Shown here in pieces: positions 14,165 through 24,665 of a stretch of 64,000 nt of DNA (its first letter is position 1; each line of letters opens with the position of its first letter). Origin of the DNA: Leucaena leucocephala (taxonomy: Eukaryota > Streptophyta > Magnoliopsida > Fabales > Fabaceae); assembly GCA_037074615.1 (NCBI GenBank), contig CM073547.1, positions 992,001-1,056,000 of the forward strand, in the 5' to 3' direction. The notes under the pieces are model-generated. The model searched no databases. It was given only the letters and a program-made list of their open reading frames with translations, and was not told the origin of the DNA. The position numbers were made by a program, and so were the translations under genes.

Positions 14165-15085
14165 CCTGCTGTGAATGTATTTTGTTTGGCCTCTTGTTAC
14201 AGTAGGTCTTATAAAACATACATGTCCCAGAAAGATGTCATTATATATGCACAATTTAGTGATGCCTATTGCCCCCTTCCCCTTCAAAGATGCTTGTGTG
14301 TTTCTTTTCCTCTCTTTCTTTTCTTTAGGACGGGGCTTCTACACGTTTTCTGTAATGTTTGTTGCTAGCTGTAGAAAGCTTTTTTGTCGTTTTATTTCAA
14401 CCCGTATTCCAATTGGAAGATGAGTTGCAATTTATGGGCATGACATTAAACAAACCCCATCAGTTGACTTTTTAGTTTTTATGGTCAGGTAAGATTTTTT
14501 TTTTAAGCTTTCGCTTGATTTCTCCTCCTTCTATCTTTCACCGACTTCAAAGTAATTTTGAAAGATCCAAATTCGAATGAGATATATTGAGCCGTTGATA
14601 TATAGAAAGCTCTATATTTTGTAAAACAATTGAATTGAAAGAAAGTGTCACGTTTCAACCTAAATCTTGGACGTGACACGTTTCGATTATGGGTTTATTT
14701 CACTTCATGGATAATATGGGCTGAAGGGGCGTTAGGTTTCTCTCCATCTCCTTTTTTTTCATTTGGTACAATCTCCATCTCCTTTAGAATAACCCCATGC
14801 CTTTAAATATATAGGGAACCCAATAAAGAATCTCAAGGCATGTGGGGATTATGTTTGAACTCGAAACGATAAAATTTGAAGCAGATGAACAACTACAAAA
14901 CGAAATAAATAGTTTTGCGGAGAGAGTGAGAATGTCAAAATTGTTCTTACTATTTACCTATTATTTCGGAGATTTTACAATTTAAGCCAAAAACCATTTT
15001 ACAATTTCGGATGCATAATTAATAAAATCCTATGCTTCAATCATTCGAGAAGAAGAGGTATACGGGCCTATCTAGTAACTAGAGT
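14165..15085. other. Convergent intergenic region between RRA and the bZIP gene
   Basis: It contains the 3' UTR of the RRA gene on the left and the 3' UTR of the minus-strand bZIP gene on the right. No further coding or structural feature is evident. Confidence 0.5.
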
Positions 15086-18000
15086 TTAATTTTGATGAGT
15101 TGCTTCCTTGACTATCTTTGGGCTTTCATCAGAAGGGATTCTGGCTGGCTTGGTGGCCACAAGATCGGCGATTATTTCTGGTCCATACTCCTCAATGAGC
15201 TCTCTCTGTCCAACCACCAAAAATGACAGTTTGACGCTGGAATTAACAGCAGTTATCTTGAAATGGGAAAAACAAGAAGAAGAAGAACTCAATTTATCCA
15301 AAGATAATCGGAAGGCATTTATCATCCCGTCATATTGATTAAAACATGTGTATGGAACACCGATTGAAAGCACCATAAGCCATAAGATAACATCATAGAG
15401 TGAGAATCTCAATTTATCTAAAGATAATCGTAATTTCAAATTGCGTTAAAGATTATATTTGTTTTACAAGAAGAAAGTGATGCAGAGAGAAGTGAACCTT
15501 GGTTATTTGACATTACTATGAAATACTTTAATCATTTGAAAATGGTAAATGACCCACCTCAATGGAGTCGTTTGAACCAGAGAGCTCCATACAATCCTCG
15601 GAAAGACTCATTAGCTTTTTCTTCAGAACGGAATTTTCGCGGATAAGATTGTCCACAATATTCTCTAGTTCTTCGAATTCTTGCTGCAAGTTTTTGAGGG
15701 GGAAAAAATAAAACATCAAATGATAGACCGACATTAAAAAAAGGGAGAATGACATCTGAGTCCCATGGAAGGCATAAAATGTCAAAAAAGTCCCAAGAAA
15801 TGGTATAATTCATGTGAAGTCCCATGGGACCTCATATGAATTTTTTCCAATTATGAAAAGACAAAATTATCCTCAAGACTGAAATTTTTCCTTTCCTTTC
15901 TCTGTTTCGTAATCCCCTCTCAGCTGCTTTAAAAAATGCTTAGGTCTTATTGGGGAAGCATCAGCTGCAACTGGCTATTGCTTTCTTTTTGCTCGGAGGT
16001 GATCATGTTTCTGCTGTAAATATTTGTGCAAGTTTCCCTCATGTCTGGTTCATTCTCCTCTCAAAGTTGGTTTGGACGATGCAGAGTATCCTACTCGTAT
16101 GTCTACCTTTGTTGCTTCCGCTTCTTCAGCTCCTTCAGTTGGTGGCTCTGGTGCCGAATATTCTGGTAATTTTGATTCCCCCCATCTCGCTGTTAACCGA
16201 ATCAAGCCTGTTATTTGTGTGCTTGTTTGTGGAATTTTTGTTTATCAATAGTTTTCCCACCTTCCCACGAGCCCAAGCTGAAATTATATAGATTACCATT
16301 TTGTTGGGTTTGAATCAAACTTACTCTAGTTAGGATCATCACATTAGAACTTACAATTTTTTCTTCAATTAAATATCCACACTTTTTAATATGAAACTGC
16401 TCAAAGAATCAATCTTAACAAGCTGACTTGTTTACACTTATGCATTTATGCTGCCTATATATTTTGTGCTTGGTTCTATTCTCACATGATTCATCTAATC
16501 AATGGGCACTAGAATTCCATCATGGGTCCGCACGACATGATATAGATATTTTTAGATAGTTGTCTTTATCATATATGCAAAGGTTTACGGACATTTTGTG
16601 AGTTGGTGTTTTATGCTTTTTATTCGTCAATTATACATTAGGTTCTTTGTCTTGTTATAAGGGCATGCCTTATCCTTAATTTCTGTATACTCTGTCATTT
16701 ATTGTAGTCTTATTTTATCAAGAAAAGATGGGCATGGAACAATGACTAAAAGTAGCGTCTTCATCATTTTCTTTATCTTAATGTACTTGGAGATGGATTA
16801 CTGATTAGTTTTTATCTTCTTTTGGTCTAGTGAGTATTGTGGCATTTGTGGCTTACTTATAGCATTTTATTCTGAACCTCTTTTCACTAGAGCAATTGTT
16901 GGATATTGGAACAAAGAAGAAAAGGAAGGGAATAGCTGGCATCAGAATGAATTAGTAAATCCAAAGCTTTTAGCTGATCCAGCAGTTGTTTTTGTGAGTT
17001 CAAAGGAGTACACATACACCATAATGATATATGAACTTGATGGCGGCTGTTAGATTTGAATTTTTTGATACTGGGACTTCGGTGCAGGTGCTAATAGTCA
17101 GACGGGTAGAGAATGGAAGCAGCTTCTTCCATATCTACGGTCTCACTTTGGTAAAAAATGCAATATGAGGTCCCTCCCTGGAGAATAAGTCTGCAAATTC
17201 TGACAAAAACATCGCGCAATATGATTAATCTCTTGAAAATCTGAGGCAAAAATTCTGTTGGGCCTGCTCTGTTTGAATAGAGGTTTTCATTGGCTCCATT
17301 CTATTTACTAAGAATGGTATGTAATTCGCCATAATCTGGACTAAACCCTTTGGTCACTATAAACTATATTCTTCTGGAGAAAAATCTTACTTTTCCTCTT
17401 TTCCTGCAGATTTTACTCTCACTTTGCCATCAAGGATTAATGAATATAGGATATGATATAGCATGTGGTTGTGTTCCAGGAGATCAATCTCATAAGAATA
17501 GTGATAAAGTTGACGCTTATATTCTTCTGGAGAAAACTGTTGATATTCTTTATTTGTATGAGTATTATTTACTGTTTTCATTAGCTTGGCTTCAAAATAA
17601 CTTAGAAGTTGTTTTCTTAATGGTTCAACCTTTCTTGATTGCACGTGTTGATGGTTGTAACCCTTATGAGGTTGATATGGTGAATATGAAGAAGCTCATC
17701 CCAAAAATTATGGAATTGGTGGCTCAAAATTCATTGGTAGACCATGCCTCAGAATGTGGGCAAGATATACAAGCTGTGAATGTAAAGCAGTTGATTCCTG
17801 ATGATGAAAAATCAATTATTTTTTGGGCTTGCTTATGGAAGCATATTTCTAGATTCGTGATGTATAATTTGAATATGTGATTATGTGGAAAGGATCTAAT
17901 CATTTTATAATAATAAAGAATCTTAATTATTGAATTGTTATTCAAAGATGATGGCTCAAGCATTTTGAACTGTGAAATTTACAAATAATATATGTAATTG

Positions 18001-21000
18001 AACACTTTTGAAGAAATGTCAAGTTTTTAAGTTGTTGCGGAAAGAATGATGTCATGTTGAATAAGAAGGTATTATATTTCATGTCAGGTTTAACAAATGC
18101 ATCAAACTCAATAATATATTGGGGAATATTAACAACTAAACCAACAAGAAATGATAACCACGTGGTGAAAGAATAACAACTACACCACTTATAATAACAA
18201 CCCCAGTACCTGCAACTAACAATCCCATCACCTGCACTAAGAACCCCATCAGCTACAACTAACAACTCCATCAGTTGTACTTACAACCCCAGCACCTGCA
18301 ATAACAACCTCAGCACCTAAAATAACAACTACAGCACCTGCAACTAATAACCCCATCACCTGCACTAAGAACCCCATCAGGTACAACTAACAACTCCATC
18401 AGCTGCACTTATAACCCCAGCACCTGCAATAACAACCCCAGCACATAAAATAACAACCCAATCACCTGCAACTAATAACCCCATCACCTACACTAAGAAG
18501 CCCATCAACTCAACTAACAACACCATCAACTTTACTAACAACCCCAGCCCCTACATTAACAACCCTATCAGTTGTACTAACAACCCCAGCACCTGAAATA
18601 ACAACTCCAACGCCTGAAATAACAACCCCAGCACCTGCAGCTAACAGGTGGTTGTTATGCCTTCACTATAGGGTTATTATTTTCTACTGGTGGAGTTGTT
18701 ATTTCTTCAATATAGAGTTGTTATTTTTAAGTGCTAAAGTTGTTATTTTTAATGTCATTGGTAAGTTATTTTTCAGTGATGACAATCTACACCAGATACA
18801 AATTATTAACAACCCACCCACTCATATTAACAACTATCGCGTAACATAATGACAACTCAACCACTCATAATAACTTCTCATATGAATTTGCCTGCAAAAA
18901 ATCAGCAATTTCCTGCTGCTTAAAGTATCTCCTGCCCTCTTCATCAACCAACACCAGATTTAAGAAGTACTTCACACTAAATTTGTTATTAATGTTGCGA
19001 TGAGTTGATGTCAGCTCATAGGGACTGAGGAACAGTCATATTGGTATAGACTCACCTGTAAAAACAAAACTCAATCAGAGCTATTGCTTCTATTGGCTCA
19101 TACTAAGTAGTTTTTTTTAATGAAAAGGTTCAAAAGGTTCAGAGTTATTTTAGGTGCTGGGGTTGTTATTGCAGGTGCTGGGGTTGTAAGTGCAGCTGAT
19201 GGAGTTGTTAGTTGTACCTGATGGGGTTCTTAGTGCAGGTGATGGGGTTATTAGTTGCAGGTGCTGTGGTTGTTATTTTAGGTGCTGAGGTTGTTATTGC
19301 AGGTGCTGGGGTTGTAAGTACAACTGATGGAGTTGTTAGTTGTAGCTGATGGGGTTCTTAGTGCAGGTGATGGGATTGTTAGTTGCAGGTACTGGGGTTG
19401 TTATTATAAGTGGTGTAGTTGTTATTCTTTCACCACGTGGTTATCATTTATTGTTGGTTCAGTTGTTAATATTCCCCAATATATTATTGAGTTTGATGCA
19501 TTTGTTAAACCTGACATGAAATATAATACCTTCTTATTCAATTTTCTGGCCAACTATAGTATTCTATACTGCAATTGAAATAAAGAAAGACAGCATGAAT
19601 TCAGCACAAAAATACCCCAAAATTCATCTTCTTTTCTTTTGCATATCAATACTTTTTCATAGTGGCTAAGCATCGATTTCTTGTGAGTACTTATTGATCT
19701 TTCTTGTAGGCTGTATTGACTGCTGCACTGCTCATCATTTATAACTATTCTGATCAAGTTCTCTCTACCCGAGAAAGAAGGCAAGCTAAAAAAAGGGAAG
19801 ATGCAGCCAAGCATGTGAGAGAAATTGCACAAGCTTGTGAACGGTGGAAATCAGCAAAAGATGTGGCTAAGGGTGCAGCGGGATTGCAACAGTCATTCTC
19901 GCGCACCTTTTGTCGCAGAAAGTCTACACAGCCAATTGGGCTCAAGAACTTTGGCACCAAAACTAATACAAGTGACGCTACAGTGCCATCATTTCCTCTG
20001 GATTCTGTAAATGAAGATTCAAAAGCAAAGAAGGAACCTGGCAAACTCACACAAATGATGAATTCCATTGAGGATGATCCAAATAGCCATCAAGGGTTTC
20101 ATTTGAATATTGGAAATAAACATAATAAAAAGCAGGCAGCTACTAAGAGCCAAATTTTCAAGTATGCTTATGGTCAGATTGAGAAGGAGAAAGCAATGCA
20201 AGATGCAAACAAGAACTTGATTTTCTCAAGCATGATTTCAATGGCTTCTGGAGATGACATCAGGAAAAGACCTCCTATTGAGGTAGCTTTCAAAGATCTA
20301 ACTCTCACTCTGAAAGGGAAAAACAAACATGTGCTGAGATGCATGTCAGGAAAAATCAGTCCCGGATGAGTTTCAACTGTCATGGGCCCCTCAGGAGCTG
20401 GCAAAACCATATTTCTCTCTACCATTGCGGGAAAAGCAAAACCACAGCAGCATTATTATTCGAATACAGACCTATAGACTTAAAACTGTCATATTCTATG
20501 ATGATCCTTCAAAAGAGGCATAAGCACGGACCAAGTGGTGAAAATCTTCAGAAATTGGGCGAGCGCAAACGCAAGAAACGCTGAGAGAAAGGGCAGCAAG
20601 AGACAGGAAGAGAGAGAGAGACTCCTGATGCTAATGAAATGGAATTACGAAAAAGAGAAAGGAAAGGAAAAATTTCAGTCTTGAGGATAATTTTGTCTTT
20701 TCATAATTGGAAAAAATTCATATGAGGTCCCATGGGACTTCACATGAATTATACCATTTCCTGGGACTTTTTTGACATTTTATGCCTTCCATGGGACTCA
20801 GATGTCATTCTCCCTTAAAAAAAATACAATGCTTCTGGTATAAAAGTATTTTAATTTATCATTTATTAAAAATCTATAAAACAGTTTTAAATATAAGAGG
20901 CATAATAAAAAAATCAATATCTTTATAATATTCAAGACATGCCCACAAATTTTAAAGGCTACAATATCTCTAAGTCCCAACATATGATAAATGGATTTTC

Positions 21001-23323
21001 AAATGGAACGGGATGATTTCAAACCCAAAATAGGGGACCTCAAAATTTTAAGAGATGGGACAAGAATCAAAGAGAAGCATTAGTATAAATTACCACTTAC
21101 ATGTTATTAAACACATGCATGGAGTTTAGTCGGAAACGATAGAACCACCCCGAGCAATATTTCACATATATGCATACCTGCTTGCGTATTCTTGATCTTC
21201 GAGCTGATTCCCTGTTTAACTGCCTTTTTCTTTCTTTTCTTATTTCATCTTCTTCCTACAGAAAGACATGCAGCTTAGTAGGAAAGAGCAACAGTGCAGA
21301 GAGGAACTGACTTGAGGAAACCTTAAGAAAGGATTTAATCATGAGTAAACAATTATCAGGGCAGTCCCGGTAGCCAGAACGCTAATTTTAAAATGATAAT
21401 AACTTATCATATCATATCAAATGCTCATAAATGACAAAGAATGAAGCAAGTCTAGAGATATATCCATGGTCAGGCTTCTCAATTGATTTTCTCTGCGTTT
21501 TAGTAAATCCACCAAATACCGTCTAGTCTGGAAAGGGTAATCACAAAAGCCACTAAAGAATGATACAGAAAACAGAAAAGTTTATAGTACCAGCTTAGAA
21601 AGTCGGGGCCTAGTCTCAGTTACATTGTTTCCCAAGTTGGCATTCAGTTCAGCTGAATTAACTGCAATATCCTCCGATGCAGAATTTCTATTCACATGAA
21701 CAGTATTGAAGTTTTCAGTATCATTAGCCTCCTCCTCAGCAGCATCACCTGCTCAAGAAATAAATCATCGGACTATGGATATCCTATCTTTCTGACAATC
21801 AAATAGAAATATATAAACTTCAAACAAACCATTGGCAAGCATAGCATCACATCGCAGCTTCTTAATAAAAAATTCCTGCAGCAGAAGCGACAGAATTGAA
21901 CCATCTCATCAGAAGATTCTAACAATGTCCAAATTTACTAAGAATTAGTCAATTTCAACAAGACTAAAACTTCACTAGAGATCTTCATACATTGTTGTTA
22001 GCGTCATTAATGCCATGGCCTTCATCTGGTGATACACATGAAGGTCTATCTCTTGCACTATCGCTCATTGAAGACCCATTACCATTTTCTCTTGATTTTC
22101 TAGGAATGGTACTTCCAGGCTGTAAGTTCCCATCACATAATGTTCTTGAATCAATTTCCTTCTCAATGAATATACGTTGTTCTCTTTCTGAAATTGTCAA
22201 GGCAGCACCCTGATGAAAATGCAAAAGCATTTGATACTTATGAATAAATGAATACATGATTATGGACAAATGCGCTCATTAAAGAGGGGAAAATAACTAC
22301 AAACGAAGAATGTAGACTGAGTCCATTATAATTCCTAATACCACCCAATCCCATAGGAGAAAAGGAAATGCCGATAAATGTTTAAAAAACAATGGGAGAA
22401 CGCTTAAATTATTCATGATTACATCAGATACAGCAAGATGGCTGGAGAGACTCCTGTTATTATGCTGAGTATATTCTCAATGAATATACTTTGTTCTCTT
22501 TCTGAAATTGTCAAGGCAGCACCCTGATGAAAATGCAAAAGCATTTGATACGTATGAATAAATGAATACATGATTATGGACAAATGCGCTCATTAAAGAG
22601 GGGGAAATAACTACAAACGAAGAATGTAGACTGAGTCCATTATAATTCCTAATACCACCCCACCCCATAGGAGAAAAAGGAAATGCCGATAAATGTTTAA
22701 AAAACAATGGGAGAACGCTGAAATTATTCATGATTACATCAGATACAGCAAGATGGCTGGAGAGACTCCTGTTATTATGCTGAGTTTCACATTGAAGTGG
22801 CATGCTGTATTTCTGTAATAATAGACAACAAAACCAAGAAATAGAGGACATGAGTTTGCAATCTCTTAGGAAGAGAAAGCAATATGCTCCAAGATGTGCG
22901 AATATACATATAACTACCTGGTTTGCCCAAATGTTGGGGTGAAGGGAAAATTCAGCCGTATATGAATTTACAAAGGGTATTGCAGTAGACACGGAATTAT
23001 GATATACCTATTTAAAAGTGATTAAGACTTCAGAGCATTAGCCGTTTCTGTATATATGTGAAACAAAAGTATCAATAATACCAATATAGCTTGATTGAAA
23101 CAGTATATTGGTTAGACCTGTATGGGAGTAGACCAATGTGGTGGAAAAGATTTATTTAAAGCTTCCTGTCAGAAAACAAGATGGAAACAACAAGAAATAC
23201 TAAATATGAGAGGACTGAAAATAGTGGAATTAAGTAGGCATGGTTCTTAGCATGTTTACCGACATCTTGAGTTATCATAGTTTTGCAGGGTGTAGCGCAT
23301 CTGTTGGATTCTTCCGTCTCCAT
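15086..23323 (-). CDS. G-box-binding-factor-like bZIP transcription factor, with a 5-kb MULE in one intron
   Basis: Ten exons on the minus strand read in phase: 23323-23260, 23161-23118, 23007-22918, 22812-22747, 22209-21991, 21875-21830, 21748-21591, 21255-21178, 15683-15558 and 15205-15086, giving 336 residues. Exon 8 encodes exactly the basic region (EEDEIRKERKRQLNRESARR... with the invariant N-x7-R). Exon 9 supplies the zipper with leucines at heptad spacing (EELENIVDNLIRENSVLKKK...). The C terminus, ELIEEYGPEIIADL, resembles GBF1. N-terminal pieces (PPHWSTPIQVYHN, SLHPNIWANQ, FFIKKLRCDAMLANG) align with the proline-rich and 'KLKEFDGLAMSLGNG' parts of GBFs, though the proline-rich region is strongly reduced. 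GBFs are nuclear and bind CACGTG G-boxes as dimers. The intron between exons 8 and 9 is 5.5 kb because of the inserted element. The exon 1/2 junction depends on which of two close acceptors is used: exon 2 at 23161 keeps this frame, exon 2 at 23165 does not. No stop codon breaks this model. Confidence 0.82.
15734..15742. repeat. Target-site duplication, left copy
   Basis: TTAAAAAAA lies immediately outside the left inverted repeat of the MULE and is repeated at 20815-20823. Nine bases is the usual Mutator-like length; the low complexity weakens the evidence. Confidence 0.65.
15743..15913 (+). repeat. MULE left terminal inverted repeat
   Basis: About 171 bp, matching the reverse complement of 20644-20814. 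It contains the internal short repeat 'agtcccatgg' near both ends of its outer half. Confidence 0.88.
15951..17880 (+). pseudogene. Captured fragment of a rabconnectin-3/DMXL-like (WD40, RAVE-type) gene
   Basis: The first recognisable piece (about 15951-16023) reads KHQLQLAIAFFLLGGD, followed by SAVNIC, a hallmark block of the Rav1/rabconnectin-3 C-terminal domain. A second piece (about 17410-17865) reads ILLSLCHQGLMNIGYDIACG, then LYEYYLLFSLAWLQNN, then NPYEVDMVNMKKLIPKIMEL and finally VKQLIPDDEK...ACLWKHISRFV, in the same order as in the plant homologue (At2g46560 type). The full protein is about ten times longer, and none of the flanking domains are present. Intron-like sequence lies between the pieces, so the capture was from genomic DNA. 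The intact protein helps assemble the V-ATPase. This copy has no start, no end and several breaks, and is best read as transposon cargo. Confidence 0.75.
18058..19541. mobile_element. Nested fold-back element with minisatellite arms
   Basis: Two arms of about 395 bp (18058-18452 and 19147-19541) are near-perfect reverse complements. Both start at 'ttgaataagaaggtatta' at the outer end. The inner parts of the arms, and the region up to about 18650, consist of short degenerate units of the form 'aacaaccccagcacctgc(a)ataac...'. Nothing in the centre codes for a recognisable protein. No clear target-site duplication was found at its edges, so its mobility class is open. Transcription through it would yield a long hairpin RNA. 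Confidence 0.7.
18170..18652. repeat. Degenerate minisatellite, 'ataacaaccccagcacctgca' family
   Basis: Roughly 15-24-bp units carry the core 'acaacyccakcacctg' with substitutions. The same family, inverted, fills 19147-19440. Units are variable and contiguous with no spacers, so this is a minisatellite and not a CRISPR-like array. Confidence 0.8.
19710..20470 (+). pseudogene. Captured fragment of an ABCG24/28-like half-transporter
   Basis: After a splice-acceptor-like 'ttcttgtag' the sequence reads AVLTAALLIIYNYSDQVL, then STRERRQAKKRED, QQSFSRTFCRRKST, FKYAYGQIEKEKAMQ, RKRPPIEVAFKDLTLTLKGK and CMSGKISPG. This is the conserved stretch between the N-terminal membrane segment and the nucleotide-binding domain of plant ABCG24/ABCG28-type transporters. 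A TGA at 20367-20369 replaces the residue expected after SPG. The frame then continues VSTVMGPSGAGKT (Walker A, 20384-20410) and is lost soon after. The signature motif, Walker B and all C-terminal membrane helices are absent. It cannot make a transporter and is transposon cargo. Confidence 0.85.
20644..20814 (-). repeat. MULE right terminal inverted repeat
   Basis: About 171 bp, the reverse complement of the left repeat with about two differences by eye. It is followed directly by the second TTAAAAAAA copy. Confidence 0.88.
20815..20823. repeat. Target-site duplication, right copy
   Basis: TTAAAAAAA directly follows the right inverted repeat and matches 15734-15742. Confidence 0.65.
22160..22785. 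repeat. Tandem duplication of 314 bp inside the bZIP gene
   Basis: Unit 1 (about 22160-22470) and unit 2 (about 22474-22785) are nearly identical, with period 314-315. On the minus strand each unit runs from within exon 4 of the bZIP gene, across the following intron, and into the start of exon 5. The duplication therefore leaves an extra, chimeric exon-like segment at 22523-22432 within the enlarged intron. That segment begins with the exon 5 acceptor and ends with the exon 4 donor. Confidence 0.9.
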
Positions 23324-24665
23324 CAAACTCAAGTAGCATATGAACTCAGTAGCCACCTAGATTGTGAATTGCTTGTTGAATCTGATAGTAATACTATAGA
23401 ATGAGATAAAGAATGAGGTCAGCTCATTTGAACCAATAATTGAATTTTGCTAGGGAGAAGTACGGATGTTTCCAAGTTCAAAAACCAAAGCTGCTTCATT
23501 TTCCATGCATTGTGCCTCAGGCAAAAATTATGAGGTTCATCAATTACTTGACCCAGTTCACCCTTTTTAGGATTACTCGTTATTAAATAATCATGATTGA
23601 TAGATTTCAGTTCACTGATTAAAAAAAATAAATCAGATTAATTGGCATCCCAACATGGGTTTTAGCTTTCTCAAAGTGTTGCAAAATGTTCCATCCTTAC
23701 AATGTAGCTGAAAAGGTAACAGAAGAAAGCTAAGTAGTATGGATATTAACGCCAGAGACACACCGAACTGTGAGGTGCTAAGTACTGTTTATGTGTTGGG
23801 TCGTGATTCATACAAGTGTCAAACACTCTTACAAGTAAATGTAACTATCTTCCTTTTATATGTTACTTAATGCTAACCATATTCTCTCTCCAGCCCCAGT
23901 TCCTCTATGGCCTAGTGAGAATGGATATAAAATTCAAGGTGAACGTTAGTGACCTAAGCTAAGCTCAACCACTTTTCAGTGACTGCAGCAAAGCCATAAA
24001 CTGCAGTTGGCCTACAGCCGTTTGTGGAATAAATTTCCAATTTCGAAATTAATTAGAAGGAAATTTCTCTTTTATCAAAATAAATGTAAATAAAAAGTCA
24101 AAATAATAATGATAACTATCATCATGAGCCAGCCCCATCAGTAAAAACAGCCCGAATGGCTAAAACTAAAGACCAAAACTGTTGAATTGCCGGCAAACTT
24201 TCACAAGAATGTCTTTGATTTTTATACGGGTACCGCTACGACTACATACTGCAACGAAATATTGCAGCTGTGGGGAAACAACGTGTAACGCATACAAAGT
24301 GATTGAAATCCAGAACAAGATTTGGGGAATTAAAGAACAGAAATCGCAGGAAAATCCAGCTACATGTGTTCATAAAAGGAACCCCGAATAAAGTAAACAT
24401 GTCTGGATTGCTGAAGCGGAGAAATGTGAGAGGGAAAAAGATGAGTGCCAATAAAATAGAAGCTGAAAAGAGAAGAGTAAAAGGAAAAACAGTTGAGATA
24501 GGTGTTGACCATAGAGTGGAAAATCTAGGGAAAAAGATGAAGCGAGAGGGCGAGAAGTTGGAGAGAGAGAAACCTGAGATGAGACGTTGTGGCGCGAAAG
24601 AGGAGCCCGCTGCGACGGCTTTCCTATTGGAGCTTGTTTGTACTAGAAAAGTGAAACGCGAGTAA
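23324..24665 (-). other. Probable 5' leader and leader intron of the bZIP gene
   Basis: Upstream of the first coding exon, an acceptor-like 'caatctag' at about 23355 precedes the leader part of that exon. At about 24575, 'cgtctcatctcag' is followed by a donor-like 'gtttct'. The simplest reading is a 5' UTR exon around 24576-24650, a ~1.2-kb leader intron, and a promoter further right. No coding exon was recognised in this stretch. RNA evidence is needed to confirm it. Confidence 0.4.

Larger units (their letters stand above)
15743..20814. mobile_element. Non-autonomous Mutator-like element (Pack-MULE) carrying gene fragments
   Basis: The element is 5072 bp. It is bounded by terminal inverted repeats of about 171 bp (15743-15913 and 20644-20814) that begin GGGAGAATGACATC and differ at about two positions by eye. 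It is flanked by the 9-bp direct repeat TTAAAAAAA (15734-15742 and 20815-20823). Long inverted repeats with a 9-bp target duplication are characteristic of Mutator-like elements. No transposase was seen. Inside are exon-intron fragments of at least two unrelated cellular genes, both on the plus strand, and a nested fold-back element. It lies in the intron between the basic-region and zipper exons of the minus-strand bZIP gene. The near identity of the repeats suggests a fairly recent insertion. The target duplication is A-rich, so it is only moderate evidence. Confidence 0.85.

Noticed and set aside
17942..18271. Predicted 109-residue peptide on the minus strand, with a nearly identical partner at 19327-19578 on the plus strand
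   Set aside because: They are the two arms of the fold-back element translated in mirrored frames. The peptides are minisatellite translations, with no family match and no proper gene structure.
18170..18652. Repeat array that might suggest CRISPR
   Set aside because: The units are degenerate, contiguous and without unique spacers, and they lie within a plant transposon. It is a minisatellite.
22477..22992. 171-residue minus-strand open frame
   Set aside because: It runs through exons and introns of the bZIP gene. Only the parts VYHN...WANQ and KYSMPLQ...HLA are real exons.
24303..24665. 120-residue plus-strand frame rich in Lys, Arg and Glu
   Set aside because: It lies antisense to the probable leader of the bZIP gene. 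Its composition reflects purine-rich complement of a pyrimidine-rich leader, and no family is recognisable.
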